A program made the translations under genes and the position numbers. Below, in pieces: positions 11,311-20,307 of a DNA stretch of 64,000 nt. Numbering within the stretch: the stretch's first letter is position 1; each line of letters starts with the position of its first letter. The notes under the pieces are model-generated. The model saw nothing but the letters and a program-made list of their open reading frames with translations, did no database searches and had not been told where the DNA came from. Where the stretch lies: contig JBBRNO010000003.1 of NCBI GenBank assembly GCA_038230275.1, positions 1 to 64,000 of the forward strand, read 5' to 3'. Source of the stretch: JANXXV01 sp038230275. GTDB taxonomy: Bacteria > Acidobacteriota > Terriglobia > Bryobacterales > Bryobacteraceae.

Positions 11311-12345
11311 CTACTGTTGCGCCGAACCGCACTCGGAACAGAACTTCGCCCGCTTCGGAATAGGCTTTCCGCATTCCACGCAGAACTTAGTTTCCACGCC
11401 AGGCGCCGCTGGCGGACCCGCTGGAGGTTCGGTAACCGGCGCCGCTGCAGCAGGCGGTGGCGGTGGAGCGGGCGGGTGCGGCACGTTGGACTGCATCGCG
11501 TTCGCCATCTGCTGGGCCATCACAAAACCGGCTCCCAGACCAGCCCCCGCGCCAGCCAGCCCGCCACCCTCGTTAGCAGCGGCAATCGGCAGCGATTGCG
11601 CTACTTGGAATTGCGTGTACTTGCCCATATCCCCGATCATGGTCATGCCGATGCGTTCGTCCAGCCGCTTCTGCAATTCGTCCGGCAGAGAAAGATTCTC
11701 CACCACGAAACTCTCCAGCGACAGCCCCAAATCACCGAAAGTCGGCTTCAGAAACTCCGCGATCTTCTGCCCCAGTTGCACCTGGTTCGCCGCCATATCC
11801 AGAAATGGAACGCCGCTGGACGCGAACGCATCCGACATCCGCCCGACAATCGTGTTGCGCAGCTGACCTTCAATCTCCGCGACGCGATAGACGTCACGAG
11901 TGCCGCTTACCTTGGTATGAAATGTACGTGGATCGGAAACGCGCCAGGAATAAATCCCGAACGCCCGCAGCCGCACCGCGCCGAACTCCTTATCGCGAAT
12001 GGTGATCGGATTCGACGTGCCCCAGCGCTGGTTGGTCTGCAATCGGGTGGAGAAGAAGTAGACGTCGGATTTGAAGGGAGACTCGAATTTCTTGTCCCAG
12101 TTCATCAGGTTCGTCAGCAGCGGCAGCGTATTCGTGGTCAGGTTATAGAGCCCCGGCGCCAGCACATCGGCAATCCGGCCCTCATTCACGAACGCGGCCA
12201 TCTGCGATTCCCGAACGGTCAGTTTCCCCCCGTTCTGAATCTCCATGTCCTGCATCGGATAGCGGTAGGCAAGCACGCCATCCTCGGATTCTGTCCACTG
12301 GATGACGTCTATAAACTGCTTGGAAAGGAAGTCTCGTAGGCTCAT
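11311..12345 (-). CDS. SPFH-domain protein with C-terminal zinc ribbon (YdjI-like)
   Basis: 344 residues from ATG 12345 (GAGGAACC upstream). N-terminal part matches the SPFH/virion-core-like family: QFIDVIQWTESEDGVLAYRY, then VLAPGLYNLTTNTLPLL and the long beta/helical stretch to about residue 250. A Gly/Ala-rich linker and a Pro-rich stretch (PHPPAPPPPPAAAA) lead to a zinc ribbon CVECGKPIPKRAKFCSECG. First gene of the minus-strand operon. SPFH proteins scaffold membrane microdomains; here it may anchor the polyamine/DUF350 machinery. The frame is open to 12420 but codons before 12345 lack support. Confidence 0.88.
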   Translation of the reverse strand: MSLRDFLSKQFIDVIQWTESEDGVLAYRYPMQDMEIQNGGKLTVRESQMAAFVNEGRIADVLAPGLYNLTTNTLPLLTNLMNWDKKFESPFKSDVYFFSTRLQTNQRWGTSNPITIRDKEFGAVRLRAFGIYSWRVSDPRTFHTKVSGTRDVYRVAEIEGQLRNTIVGRMSDAFASSGVPFLDMAANQVQLGQKIAEFLKPTFGDLGLSLESFVVENLSLPDELQKRLDERIGMTMIGDMGKYTQFQVAQSLPIAAANEGGGLAGAGAGLGAGFVMAQQMANAMQSNVPHPPAPPPPPAAAAPVTEPPAGPPAAPGVETKFCVECGKPIPKRAKFCSECGSAQQ

Positions 12346-12703
12346 TGGTTCCTCAGTCCTTAGAATATACGTAAACCGGGTCTGGGTTGTTCCACTAGTA
12401 TTGCCGCGTGCCTTTCTCACGCCCGCTCGCGTCAGCCGGTCGCGTCAGAATCGACCGTACCCTTCGTACGGTAGGGGCTCTTGCGCCCCAATCAAGACGC
12501 GTCCGGAAGTTGAGACCGCAGGGCTCAGAAGAGCTACAATGATTTTGCCGGGCGAAAGCTTGGCGGGCTCATCCAGCCCCTAATGCCTTGACAATCCACG
12601 CCCGAAGGGCGGAATGCTCATGAGCGGAGAGCGCCCTCTCTCCATTTCAGGCTGAACCAACACAATCAGATCAGCGACACCGCAAGAGCAGGACAAAGCA
12701 AAA
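12346..12703. promoter_or_regulatory. Divergent intergenic region with perfect inverted repeat
   Basis: 358 bp between the divergent SPFH and malic-enzyme starts, presumably holding both promoters. At 12454-12472 there is a perfect 7-bp inverted repeat (ACCGTAC-CCTTC-GTACGGT), a possible operator or hairpin. A TTGACA at about 12587 is a possible -35 toward the malic-enzyme gene, without a convincing -10. No gene is seen here. Confidence 0.4.
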
Positions 12704-14386
12704 ATGCCTATAGTGCGAACCGATCTTTCCGGGTACGATCTGCTGAATAATCCCCGGCTCAATAAGGGCACCGCCTTCACCGCCAAAGAGCGGGATACCT
12801 TGGGACTCCACGGACTGCTGCCGCCTCACATCGGAACCCTCGAAGAGCAGCTGGTACGCCGCAACAAAGCCTTTGAGAGCCAAAGCACCAACTTCGCCAA
12901 GTACAGCTTCATGCGCGATCTGCAGGACATTAACGAGACCTTGTTTTATTCGCTGATCGTTCATCATATTGAAGAATTACTTCCCATTGTCTACACCCCA
13001 ACCGTAGGCGAAGGCTGTCAGCGTTTCAGCGAGATTTGGCGCAAGCCGCGCGGTCTCTTTATCAGTTATCCAAACAAAGATCGCATGGACCAGATGCTCT
13101 CCGATCCTCGCTACGACAACACCAGGTGCATCGTGGTCAGCGACGGTGAACGGATTCTCGGTCTGGGTGACCAAGGCGCGGGCGGCATGGGCATTCCTAT
13201 CGGCAAGATGGCTCTCTATACGGCTCTGGCGGGTATTCATCCAGAGCACTGCCTGCCCGTTCTGCTCGATGTAGGCACCGACAACGAAGCCCTGTTAAAT
13301 GACCCGATTTACGTGGGCTGGGAACATAAGCGGATTCGCGGTCAGGAATACGACGACTTCGTGGAAGCCTTTGTTTGCGCAGTGATCAAGCGCTGGCCGC
13401 ACATTCTTCTGCAATGGGAAGATTTCGCCGGCTCAAACGCAGCCCGCCTGCTGGAACGCTACCGCGATCGCCTCTGCACGTTTAACGACGATATTCAAGG
13501 GACCGCGGCCGTCACCACCGCCACCATATTGGCCGCCGTCACAGCCACCGGCATTCCGCTCAGCCAGCAAACCATCGTGATCTTTGGCTTCGGCTCAGCG
13601 GGAATCGGCATAGCGAACCTTCTAGTCTCGGCCATGAAGGAAGACGGGATGAGCGATGCGCAGGCCCGCCGGCGATTCTACGCAGTCGGCCGCCACGGAC
13701 TGCTGTTGGAAGGCGGCGCCGATATTCATCCCGGCCAGCGGCCATTTGTGAGGACCGAAGCGGAACTGCAGGGCTGGACCTTGCCTGCGGGGAACAACGT
13801 TTCTCTGTTAGATGTGGTTCGAAACGCGAGAGCGACCGTTCTGGCAGGAGTCTCCGGACAACCCGGTGCGTTCCCCGAAGATGTGGTGCGCGAGATGGCA
13901 CGGCACACCCCACGCCCGGCCATCTTTCCCTTGTCGAATCCAACCTCCCGAGCTGAAGCCACGCCGGAGGACTTGCTACGGTGGACAGAGGGCCGCGCAC
14001 TGGTTGCCACCGGCAGTCCGTCCATTCCGGTAGAGATGTACGGCAGGTCCATTCCCATTGCACAGACCAACAATTCGTACATCTTTCCCGGTCTTGCTCT
14101 GGGAATCCTCGCCTCCAAGGCGAGTCGCGTTACCGACGGCATGATCATGGCCGCCGCAAGGAAGCTCGCCGAGCTGTCGCCCACGCAGCACAACCGGAAT
14201 GCCAATCTGCTGCCTCCCATCGCGGACTCCCGAAAAATTGCAATTCTCGTCGCGGCCGCAGTCGCCAGGCAGGCAATCCAGGACGGAGTTGCCGCAGTCA
14301 CGGTAGAGGTGGAAGAGGAAATCGCCGCCTATGTTTGGCAACCGGTTTACGTGCCCTATGAACGGCAGAACAGCTCAGCAGATTGA
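12704..14386 (+). CDS. maeA: NAD-dependent malic enzyme
   Basis: 560 residues, the full length of SfcA/MaeA-type malic enzymes, which oxidatively decarboxylate malate to pyruvate. Hallmarks: the substrate-site YTPTVGEGCQRFSEIWRKPR, catalytic Lys in IPIGKMALYTALAGIHPEHC, metal ligands in FEDFAGSNA-type LLQWEDFAGSNAARLL and TFNDDIQGTAAVTTATILAA, and the NAD-binding GFGSAGIGIANLL. ATG 12704 has AGGAC upstream. An aminotransferase gene follows 18 bases after the stop, so the pair may link malate-derived pyruvate to alanine formation. Confidence 0.95.
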   Translation: MPIVRTDLSGYDLLNNPRLNKGTAFTAKERDTLGLHGLLPPHIGTLEEQLVRRNKAFESQSTNFAKYSFMRDLQDINETLFYSLIVHHIEELLPIVYTPTVGEGCQRFSEIWRKPRGLFISYPNKDRMDQMLSDPRYDNTRCIVVSDGERILGLGDQGAGGMGIPIGKMALYTALAGIHPEHCLPVLLDVGTDNEALLNDPIYVGWEHKRIRGQEYDDFVEAFVCAVIKRWPHILLQWEDFAGSNAARLLERYRDRLCTFNDDIQGTAAVTTATILAAVTATGIPLSQQTIVIFGFGSAGIGIANLLVSAMKEDGMSDAQARRRFYAVGRHGLLLEGGADIHPGQRPFVRTEAELQGWTLPAGNNVSLLDVVRNARATVLAGVSGQPGAFPEDVVREMARHTPRPAIFPLSNPTSRAEATPEDLLRWTEGRALVATGSPSIPVEMYGRSIPIAQTNNSYIFPGLALGILASKASRVTDGMIMAAARKLAELSPTQHNRNANLLPPIADSRKIAILVAAAVARQAIQDGVAAVTVEVEEEIAAYVWQPVYVPYERQNSSAD

Positions 14387-14404
14387 GGTGGATACAATCA
14401 ATTT

Positions 14405-15595
14405 ATGTCTACGCCAACCGACGAGTTTTACCGCATCAGCAAACTTCCTCCCTATGTATTCGCCGTTGTGAATGAGATGAAGGCACGGCTGCGCGCAGAC
14501 CAGCACGACGTTGTAGATCTGGGAATGGGAAATCCGGACGGCGCCACACCGAAGGTCATCGTCAACAAAGCGATTGAGGCGCTGCGGAACTCCAAGAACC
14601 ACCGCTATTCGATGTCGAAAGGAATCCCGCATCTGCGGGATGAAATCGTGAAGCGTTACAAGAAGAACTACGATGTCGATCTGGACCCGGCCACCGAAGC
14701 CATTGTCACCATCGGCGCCAAAGACGCCCTGGCTCACTTGTTGTTCGCAGTGATCGGACCCGGCGACGCCGTGGTTTCCCCAAACCCCGCTTATCCCATT
14801 CATCAATACGGAGTGGTGATGGCGGAAGGGCACGCCTGCATGCTGCCCATGCCCGATGCCAACACTTTTCTCAACGGGTTGGAAGACCTATACCGCACCA
14901 GCACACGCAAGCCGAAGCTGATTTTGATCTCCTTCCCGCACAACCCGACAACGCAGTGCGTGGATCTGGATTTCATGAAAGAGATCGTACGTCTGGCCGC
15001 GCATCACGGCTCGATGGTCCTGCATGACTTCGCCTACGCAGACCTCGGCTTCGACGGCTACCGCCCGCCCAGCATCCTACAGGTTCCCGGCGCCAAGGAC
15101 GTTGCAGTGGAGATTTTCTCCATGTCGAAGAGCTACAACATGGCCGGCTGGCGCATTGGGTTCTGCCTGGGCAACAAGAAGATGATCGCCGCCCTGGCAC
15201 GCATCAAAAGCTATCTGGATTACGGCGTGTTCCAGCCGTTGCAGATCGCCGCCATCATCGCCCTGCGCGATTGCGAAGAAGATACGAAGAAGATCTGCCA
15301 CCTTTACCAGAAACGCCGGGACCTGCTAGTCGGCGGCCTGCACAAAGCAGGCTGGAAAGTGGAACCGCCCAAGGGCTCCATGTTCGTGTGGGCGCCCATT
15401 CCGGAACAGTTCCGGTCGCTCGGGTCGCTGGAATTCTCCAAGCTGTTGCTGGAAAAAGCGCTAGTAGCCGTCTCACCTGGTATCGGATTCGGGCCCATGG
15501 GCGAAGGCTTCGTGCGTTTCGCCCTAATCGAAAACGATCACCGCACCCGGCAGGCTATTCGTTCGATAAAGCATTTCCTGAGCGCCAGGCAATAG
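14405..15595 (+). CDS. Class I aminotransferase, alanine-forming (AlaC-like)
   Basis: 396 residues, fold-type I PLP enzyme. Seen: N-terminal LPPYVFAVVNEMKARLR and VVDLGMGNPDGATP, the helix motif TIGAKDALAHLLFAV, the cofactor Asn/Asp region SFPHNPTTQCVDLD and LHDFAYADLGFDGY, the Schiff-base Lys in SMSKSYNMAGWRIGF, and the substrate-carboxylate Arg near RFALIENDHR. It resembles the AlaC/LL-DAP-like branch that transfers amino groups between glutamate and pyruvate. Start ATG 14405 is 18 bp after the malic-enzyme stop. The 3' end overlaps the convergent MFS gene by 41 bp. Confidence 0.9.
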   Translation: MSTPTDEFYRISKLPPYVFAVVNEMKARLRADQHDVVDLGMGNPDGATPKVIVNKAIEALRNSKNHRYSMSKGIPHLRDEIVKRYKKNYDVDLDPATEAIVTIGAKDALAHLLFAVIGPGDAVVSPNPAYPIHQYGVVMAEGHACMLPMPDANTFLNGLEDLYRTSTRKPKLILISFPHNPTTQCVDLDFMKEIVRLAAHHGSMVLHDFAYADLGFDGYRPPSILQVPGAKDVAVEIFSMSKSYNMAGWRIGFCLGNKKMIAALARIKSYLDYGVFQPLQIAAIIALRDCEEDTKKICHLYQKRRDLLVGGLHKAGWKVEPPKGSMFVWAPIPEQFRSLGSLEFSKLLLEKALVAVSPGIGFGPMGEGFVRFALIENDHRTRQAIRSIKHFLSARQ

Positions 15596-16811
15596 GCTTC
15601 ACCGGCCCCACTACAAACCAGAAGCAGGCCGCGCCCAGTACAGAGACTACTCCCGCGGCCACAAATGCCAGAAAGAACTCGCCGGTTCTGTCCACCACGA
15701 TTCCCGTAACAGTGGGTGCCACTACGCCCGCCAGATTGCCGATGCCATTCTGCATGCCGGTCCATTTGCCCGAAGCCACCGGGCCGGCCAGCGTTTGCGT
15801 AATGGCCCAGAGGTTTGAGCTATAGAAGCCAAAACACAGGCTGGCCACCATCAACACCACCATCGCCGTGTTGTTGTCTTTGATCAGAACCGCAGGCAGC
15901 ATGATGTTCACCAGCACCAGCCCGCCCACTACAAACATCTTCCGGATGCGCGTGGGCGACCCGCCCTTAGCAATCCAATTGTCGGACAGGTACCCGCCGA
16001 TCACTGACGTGGTGGCGATGCCAAAGAATGGCAGCGAACCCATCAACGCCATCTGCTGGATGCTGAAATGCCGCTCACGCACCAGATAAAACGGCAGCCA
16101 TGTCAGCAGGAAATACCAAATGTAGTTGCCGCAAAACAGGCCCAGAAAGGTGCCCCAAGCATCGCGCTTGGAAAGGATCTCACTGAAACTCGGCGCACCC
16201 ACTTTCTTGATCACTTCTTCCGCTTTATCGCGAGGGCCCCAGACGAACCACGGGACCACCCAAATGAGACTACCAAAGCCGAGCCCGATGAACAGCGCGC
16301 GCCATCCGAGTGAGGCCACCATCAATCCGCCCACCAGATTTCCGATAGCAGGGCCGCACTTGGAACCCGCATCGATCCAGGCGTTGGCAATGCCGCGATG
16401 CCGCTCAGTGAAGTTGCCGGCAATGATCTTGGAATACGACGGGTAGGAGACCGCTTCTCCCATTCCCAACAACAGCCGCAGTACAAACAGTGAGACGAAA
16501 CCGCCAACCAATCCGGTGGCCGCCGTGGCCAGCGACCACAGCAGGAAGCCAATGCCGTAAACCCAGCGAACATCGTAACGGTCCACCAGCCAGCCGCCGG
16601 CGATCTGGCAAACCGCGTAGGTCCAAAAGAACGCGGACAGCAGATATCCCATCTGCGTGGCGGTCAAATGCATCTCGGCGGTAAGCTGCGGCGCGGCCAC
16701 GGAGAGCGTCCCGCGATCGATGTAGTTGATACAAACCGAAAAGACCAGCAGCCAGAGAACGCGCCATTGATTAGCGCTCAGGCGATTGGGAACGGAGACG
16801 GAATTCAGCAT
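15555..16811 (-). CDS. MFS transporter, anion:cation symporter type
   Basis: 418 residues, twelve-helix major facilitator. First helices VLWLLVFSVCINYIDRGTLS, then ETHLTATQMGYLLSAFF-like segment, and the loop-2/3 motif GWLVDRYDVRWVYG. YIDRGTLS and the GMGEAVSYPSYSKIIAGNF stretch match the ACS group (hexuronate/glucarate/phthalate permeases). The substrate is probably an organic acid or sugar acid. Convergent with the aminotransferase; 95 bp separate its start from the divergent acetyltransferase gene. Confidence 0.9.
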   Translation of the reverse strand: MLNSVSVPNRLSANQWRVLWLLVFSVCINYIDRGTLSVAAPQLTAEMHLTATQMGYLLSAFFWTYAVCQIAGGWLVDRYDVRWVYGIGFLLWSLATAATGLVGGFVSLFVLRLLLGMGEAVSYPSYSKIIAGNFTERHRGIANAWIDAGSKCGPAIGNLVGGLMVASLGWRALFIGLGFGSLIWVVPWFVWGPRDKAEEVIKKVGAPSFSEILSKRDAWGTFLGLFCGNYIWYFLLTWLPFYLVRERHFSIQQMALMGSLPFFGIATTSVIGGYLSDNWIAKGGSPTRIRKMFVVGGLVLVNIMLPAVLIKDNNTAMVVLMVASLCFGFYSSNLWAITQTLAGPVASGKWTGMQNGIGNLAGVVAPTVTGIVVDRTGEFFLAFVAAGVVSVLGAACFWFVVGPVKPIAWRSGNALSNE

Positions 16812-16906
16812 CAGTCCTGTGATTCTATATCATGACGGCTTGCTTGGTTGTTATTGCCCGCCTGTAACCGAAGGTAACGGCTGTTCACTGCTGTTATGAT
16901 TCGCGT

Positions 16907-17872
16907 ATGGCTGCGGTATCGAACGTCAGCGTACCGGAAATCGTCGACCTTCGCGAGTTGCGCGAGAGGGACCTGGACCCGTTGCTGGAAGAAGAAGGTC
17001 TCACCTGGCGATCCCTATTCAATTGGGATTCCGGGGCTTCCTCCGACTTGGTGCGCCGGTTCGTCAAGATTCAGGCTCTGAACGGATTCGCGTTGATGCA
17101 GGGTGGACGCGTGATTGGCTATTCCTATTACGTCTGCGAAGATCGCAAGGCTCTGATCGGCGACCTGTTTCTGCTGCGCGAGTTCGCCTCAGTGGAGAAT
17201 GAAGACCTCTTGCTGGGCGCAGTGCTGCAGGCGCTGTTGAACACGCCGCACATGGCGCGCGTGGAGGCACAGCTATTGATGATGCACGGGCCGTTCGAGC
17301 GGCCGATGCCTTTCTCGCGCTATCTCAAAGTGCATCCGCGCAACTTCATGATGGCAGACCTTGCAGACACCGCCAGCCTGCCCGGGGGCCGCGCGATTCA
17401 CACCCATCTATTCGAACCCTGGACGGATCGCCGGCAGGATGAAGCGGCGCGGCTGATTGCAACCGCGTACGAAGGCCATGTGGATTCAACCATCAACGAT
17501 CAGTATCGATCGGTATCCGGCGCCAGACGGTTCCTATTGAACATCGTGCAATATCCCGGGTGCGGAAGCTTCTTCGCCCCGGCGTCCAATGTGGTGCTGA
17601 ACGCCTCTGGTGAGCTGGTGGGTATTTCACTCGCCAGCCTGGTTTCTGAAGACTCCGGGCACATCACCCAGATCTGCGTATCGCCGGAAGAGCGCGGGTC
17701 CGGAGCCGGTTACGAGATGCTGCGGCGGTCTTTGGCATCGCTCGCCTCGCACGGTTGCAACAAGACCAGCCTCACCGTGACTGCATCCAATCAGGAGGCC
17801 ATCCGGCTCTATCAGCGGATGGGGTTCCGGGCGACGCGGCGGTTCGCGGCCTACGTTTGGGAAGGGTTCTGA
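16907..17872 (+). CDS. GNAT-family N-acetyltransferase
   Basis: 321 residues. The C-terminal ~130 residues are a clear GNAT fold: LVGISLASLVSEDSGHITQI, the acetyl-CoA loop CVSPEERGSGAGYEMLRR, and NQEAIRLYQRMGFRATRRF. The N-terminal half (LRELRERDLDPLLEEEGLTW, FALMQGGRVIGYSYYVCEDR) looks like a second, degenerate GNAT repeat. Acceptor unknown. ATG 16907 was kept over an out-of-frame ATG at 16896. The last 22 bases overlap the convergent GT9 gene. Confidence 0.85.
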   Translation: MAAVSNVSVPEIVDLRELRERDLDPLLEEEGLTWRSLFNWDSGASSDLVRRFVKIQALNGFALMQGGRVIGYSYYVCEDRKALIGDLFLLREFASVENEDLLLGAVLQALLNTPHMARVEAQLLMMHGPFERPMPFSRYLKVHPRNFMMADLADTASLPGGRAIHTHLFEPWTDRRQDEAARLIATAYEGHVDSTINDQYRSVSGARRFLLNIVQYPGCGSFFAPASNVVLNASGELVGISLASLVSEDSGHITQICVSPEERGSGAGYEMLRRSLASLASHGCNKTSLTVTASNQEAIRLYQRMGFRATRRFAAYVWEGF

Positions 17873-19092
17873 TCTAGCCGCGCCAGCGTCTGATTGAGGA
17901 CGGTCGCCGGATCCGGGTTGGTTACCTTCACCACTTCGATGCGGCCTTTTCCGGTGGGCCGCCAGCGCTGGAACATGCGCGCAGAGACGTATCCGGCAAA
18001 AATGGAAATCACCGGAATGGCGCAAGCGGCGGCCACGTGTTGGCCTGCTGAATCGTACCCGACATACAACTTGCTCTGCGCGATACGGCTGGCGAACGGC
18101 GCGTAGTCACCCTGCCAACTCTCGATTCGCGGGTATCGCGATAAAACATTCTCGACTCTTTTTGTTTCGTCGTCACCAGCCCCTTTGTCGATCAGAATCC
18201 TGCGCCCGCGATGGAGCAGCGCGGCGATGAGATGCTCTTCGAATGGATCGGCAACCCGCTTTTCCTGGTTCTCGCCCACGCCGAGACTGACCGTCACATC
18301 CGGCTGATCCTGCACCGCCAGTGGCGCGATGTAAGCGCTGGCTCCTTCCACGCCAAACGTCTCGGCAGCCCAGCGCGAGGCGAGGGTGGAGAGCGACTCC
18401 GCGCCATCGCCGCCATAAGAACGGCTCTCGAAGAAGAGATAGTTCTCTTCAGGACAGACAGAAAGCAGGCCCAACTGGCTGAGGCGGGAATCGGGATCGA
18501 CCACCAGCCCATTGGCAAAATACGGGCTCGCCGACAGCCGTTCGCGGAGCGTCCCGCTTCTGCCGTAGCTAAACTGGCAATGCTGAATGCGCGGATCCGC
18601 GGCGAACAGCTCCCAGTTCTTGCGCGGACCCACCAGATGAATCTTCGCGTCAGGGTAACGCTGCTTCACGGCATCCAGGATCACGCTGGTGACGGCGACA
18701 TCCGCGCCCAGGGTCACACGCGAAAGCACGAAAATGTTTTGGGCACTCCGCGGCGCCGGACGCGGGGCACGAATCCATTGATAGCGCTGAATCAGGCTGC
18801 GGGCCGTCAATTCCGGCCGGACATACGCGATCACCTCACTGAACAGATGCGCGTAGGCATCGCAAAGCCGGCGTTCGAACAGATCGCCGAGGCGCTCGAC
18901 GACCTTGGTGAAAAGGGCCCGGCTCGCTTCAGCCGGCGCCGCACCGGTCGCCTGATCCAGAAGCCGGTGGAGCGTTGCCGGGGACCATGGGCGTCCGGCC
19001 AGGCAACACTCCAGAATCTCCTCTGCTAGATCATTGCTGGAAGTATTTTCCAACCAGCAGCTCCAGCTTTTTAAGAGTCGTTTCAGGGACAA
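17851..19092 (-). CDS. Glycosyltransferase family 9 (heptosyltransferase-like)
   Basis: Up to 413 residues. An N-terminal helical region of about 100 residues (CLAGRPWSPATLHRLLDQAT) precedes a two-Rossmann-domain GT-B fold: FVLSRVTLGADVAVTSVILD, KIHLVGPRKNWELF, and the donor-site region KLYVGYDSAGQHVAAACAIP followed by VISIFAGY, as in LPS heptosyltransferases and ADP-heptose users. The start is unclear: ATG 19092 overlaps the MTA phosphorylase gene by 62 bases, while TTG 19053 has GGAG about 10 bases upstream and overlaps less. Last gene of the meaB-mce-mtnP run. Likely adds a sugar to an envelope glycan. Confidence 0.8.
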   Translation of the reverse strand: MSLKRLLKSWSCWLENTSSNDLAEEILECCLAGRPWSPATLHRLLDQATGAAPAEASRALFTKVVERLGDLFERRLCDAYAHLFSEVIAYVRPELTARSLIQRYQWIRAPRPAPRSAQNIFVLSRVTLGADVAVTSVILDAVKQRYPDAKIHLVGPRKNWELFAADPRIQHCQFSYGRSGTLRERLSASPYFANGLVVDPDSRLSQLGLLSVCPEENYLFFESRSYGGDGAESLSTLASRWAAETFGVEGASAYIAPLAVQDQPDVTVSLGVGENQEKRVADPFEEHLIAALLHRGRRILIDKGAGDDETKRVENVLSRYPRIESWQGDYAPFASRIAQSKLYVGYDSAGQHVAAACAIPVISIFAGYVSARMFQRWRPTGKGRIEVVKVTNPDPATVLNQTLARLDQNPSQT

Positions 19093-19909
19093 CTTTGCGA
19101 TCGGTGATCAGTGCGTGGGCCAGGGCCGATCCGCATTTGCAGGTTCGCGCGGCAGGCATGTTGCCGACCGCGGCTGTAACCACTTTAGCCGCATTTTCAG
19201 CGTTCTTGACAAGGTTCGCGATGATGTCGGTCACCGTCACCGCGTCATGATCGGCGTGCCAGCAATCGTAGTCGGTGACCATGGCTACGGTGACGTAGCA
19301 GATCTCAGCTTCCCGGGCCAGCTTGGCTTCCTGCAGGTTGGTCATGCCGATGACGTCCATTCCCCAACTGCGATAGACGTTCGATTCGGCCTTAGTGGAA
19401 AACGCGGGACCTTCCATACAAAGGTAGGTGCCGCCGCGCTTGGCGGTCACCTCCTGTAACTGGCAAGAGTTGAAGAGCACTTCGGAAAGCTGCGGGCAGA
19501 TGGGATCGGCGAAGCTGACGTGGGCCACCAGGCCTTCGCCGAAGAACGTGGAGACACGGCCGCGCGTGCGATCGAAGAACTGATCGGGGATCACGAACTC
19601 CAGCGGATGGTGCTCTTCCTTCAATGAGCCGACGGCGCTGAGCGAAATGATTCGTTCCACACCCAGCGATTTGAAGCCGTAGATATTGGCGCGGAAGTTC
19701 AGTTCAGAGGGCGAAAGACGGTGGCCGCGGCCATGGCGCGCAAGAAAGACGACGTCCTTTCCGGCCAGCGTTCCGAGGACATATTTATCGGAGGGATCAC
19801 CCCACGGGGACGGGATGGCGACCTCCTCGGCGACTTCGAATCCGGGCATGTAGTATAGACCGCTGCCTCCGATGATGCCGATTCTGGACTGTGGCTGTGA
19901 CGAGTTCAA
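19031..19909 (-). CDS. mtnP: S-methyl-5'-thioadenosine phosphorylase
   Basis: 292 residues, PNP/MTAP family. Seen: IGIIGGSGLYYMPGFEV, phosphate-binding FLARHGRGHRLSPSELNFRA, GTYLCMEGPAFSTKAESNVY, and the purine/ribose site IGMTNLQEAKLAREAEICY with VTDYDCWH. MTA is the by-product of aminopropyl transfer, so this links to the SpeD/SpeE module in the same window. Start is TTG 19909, overlapping the epimerase stop, with AGGAG about 8 bases upstream. The C-terminus has an additional ACKCGSALAHALI-like stretch typical of the longer bacterial forms. Confidence 0.93.
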   Translation of the reverse strand: MNSSQPQSRIGIIGGSGLYYMPGFEVAEEVAIPSPWGDPSDKYVLGTLAGKDVVFLARHGRGHRLSPSELNFRANIYGFKSLGVERIISLSAVGSLKEEHHPLEFVIPDQFFDRTRGRVSTFFGEGLVAHVSFADPICPQLSEVLFNSCQLQEVTAKRGGTYLCMEGPAFSTKAESNVYRSWGMDVIGMTNLQEAKLAREAEICYVTVAMVTDYDCWHADHDAVTVTDIIANLVKNAENAAKVVTAAVGNMPAARTCKCGSALAHALITDRKVVPETTLKKLELLVGKYFQQ

Positions 19910-20307
19910 ATGTGCTGCTCCTGTTGAATGAGTTCGATCAAGACCCCCCCGGTGGAGGAGGGATGTACAAAAACGTAGAGATGGCCGCCAGCGCCGCGCT
20001 GCGGTTCGCCCATAAGACGCGCGCCGCTCTGCTTGAGTGTGGCAACGCTGGCGGCGAGGTCGGGCACGAGAAAAGCGATGTGATGCAGGCCTTCGCCGCG
20101 CTTGGCGAGGAAGCGGCCAATGACAGAGTCCTCTTCCGACGGTTCCAGAAGTTCGATGCGCGGTCCACCGGCGGGCAGCATGGCGACGTGTACTTTTTCC
20201 TGCGCCACGGTCTCCCGCGCGGACACGCTGAAGCCGAGTTGCTGCTGATAGAATTCCAGCGCTTTGTCGATGGAGCGGACGGCGATGCCGAGGTGATCAA
20301 TTTGCAT
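19906..20307 (-). CDS. mce: Methylmalonyl-CoA epimerase
   Basis: 133 residues, one vicinal-oxygen-chelate repeat pair of epimerase length. Metal ligands and motifs: MQIDHLGIAVRSIDKALEFY, PRIELLEPSEEDSVIGRFL, GEGLHHIAFLVPDL, and the terminal GGVLIELIQ. It interconverts (S)- and (R)-methylmalonyl-CoA in propionate catabolism. ATG 20307 lies inside the end of meaB (11-bp overlap); ATG 20319 would add four residues. MeaB next door supports the pathway; the mutase itself is not in this window. Confidence 0.92.
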   Translation of the reverse strand: MQIDHLGIAVRSIDKALEFYQQQLGFSVSARETVAQEKVHVAMLPAGGPRIELLEPSEEDSVIGRFLAKRGEGLHHIAFLVPDLAASVATLKQSGARLMGEPQRGAGGHLYVFVHPSSTGGVLIELIQQEQHI

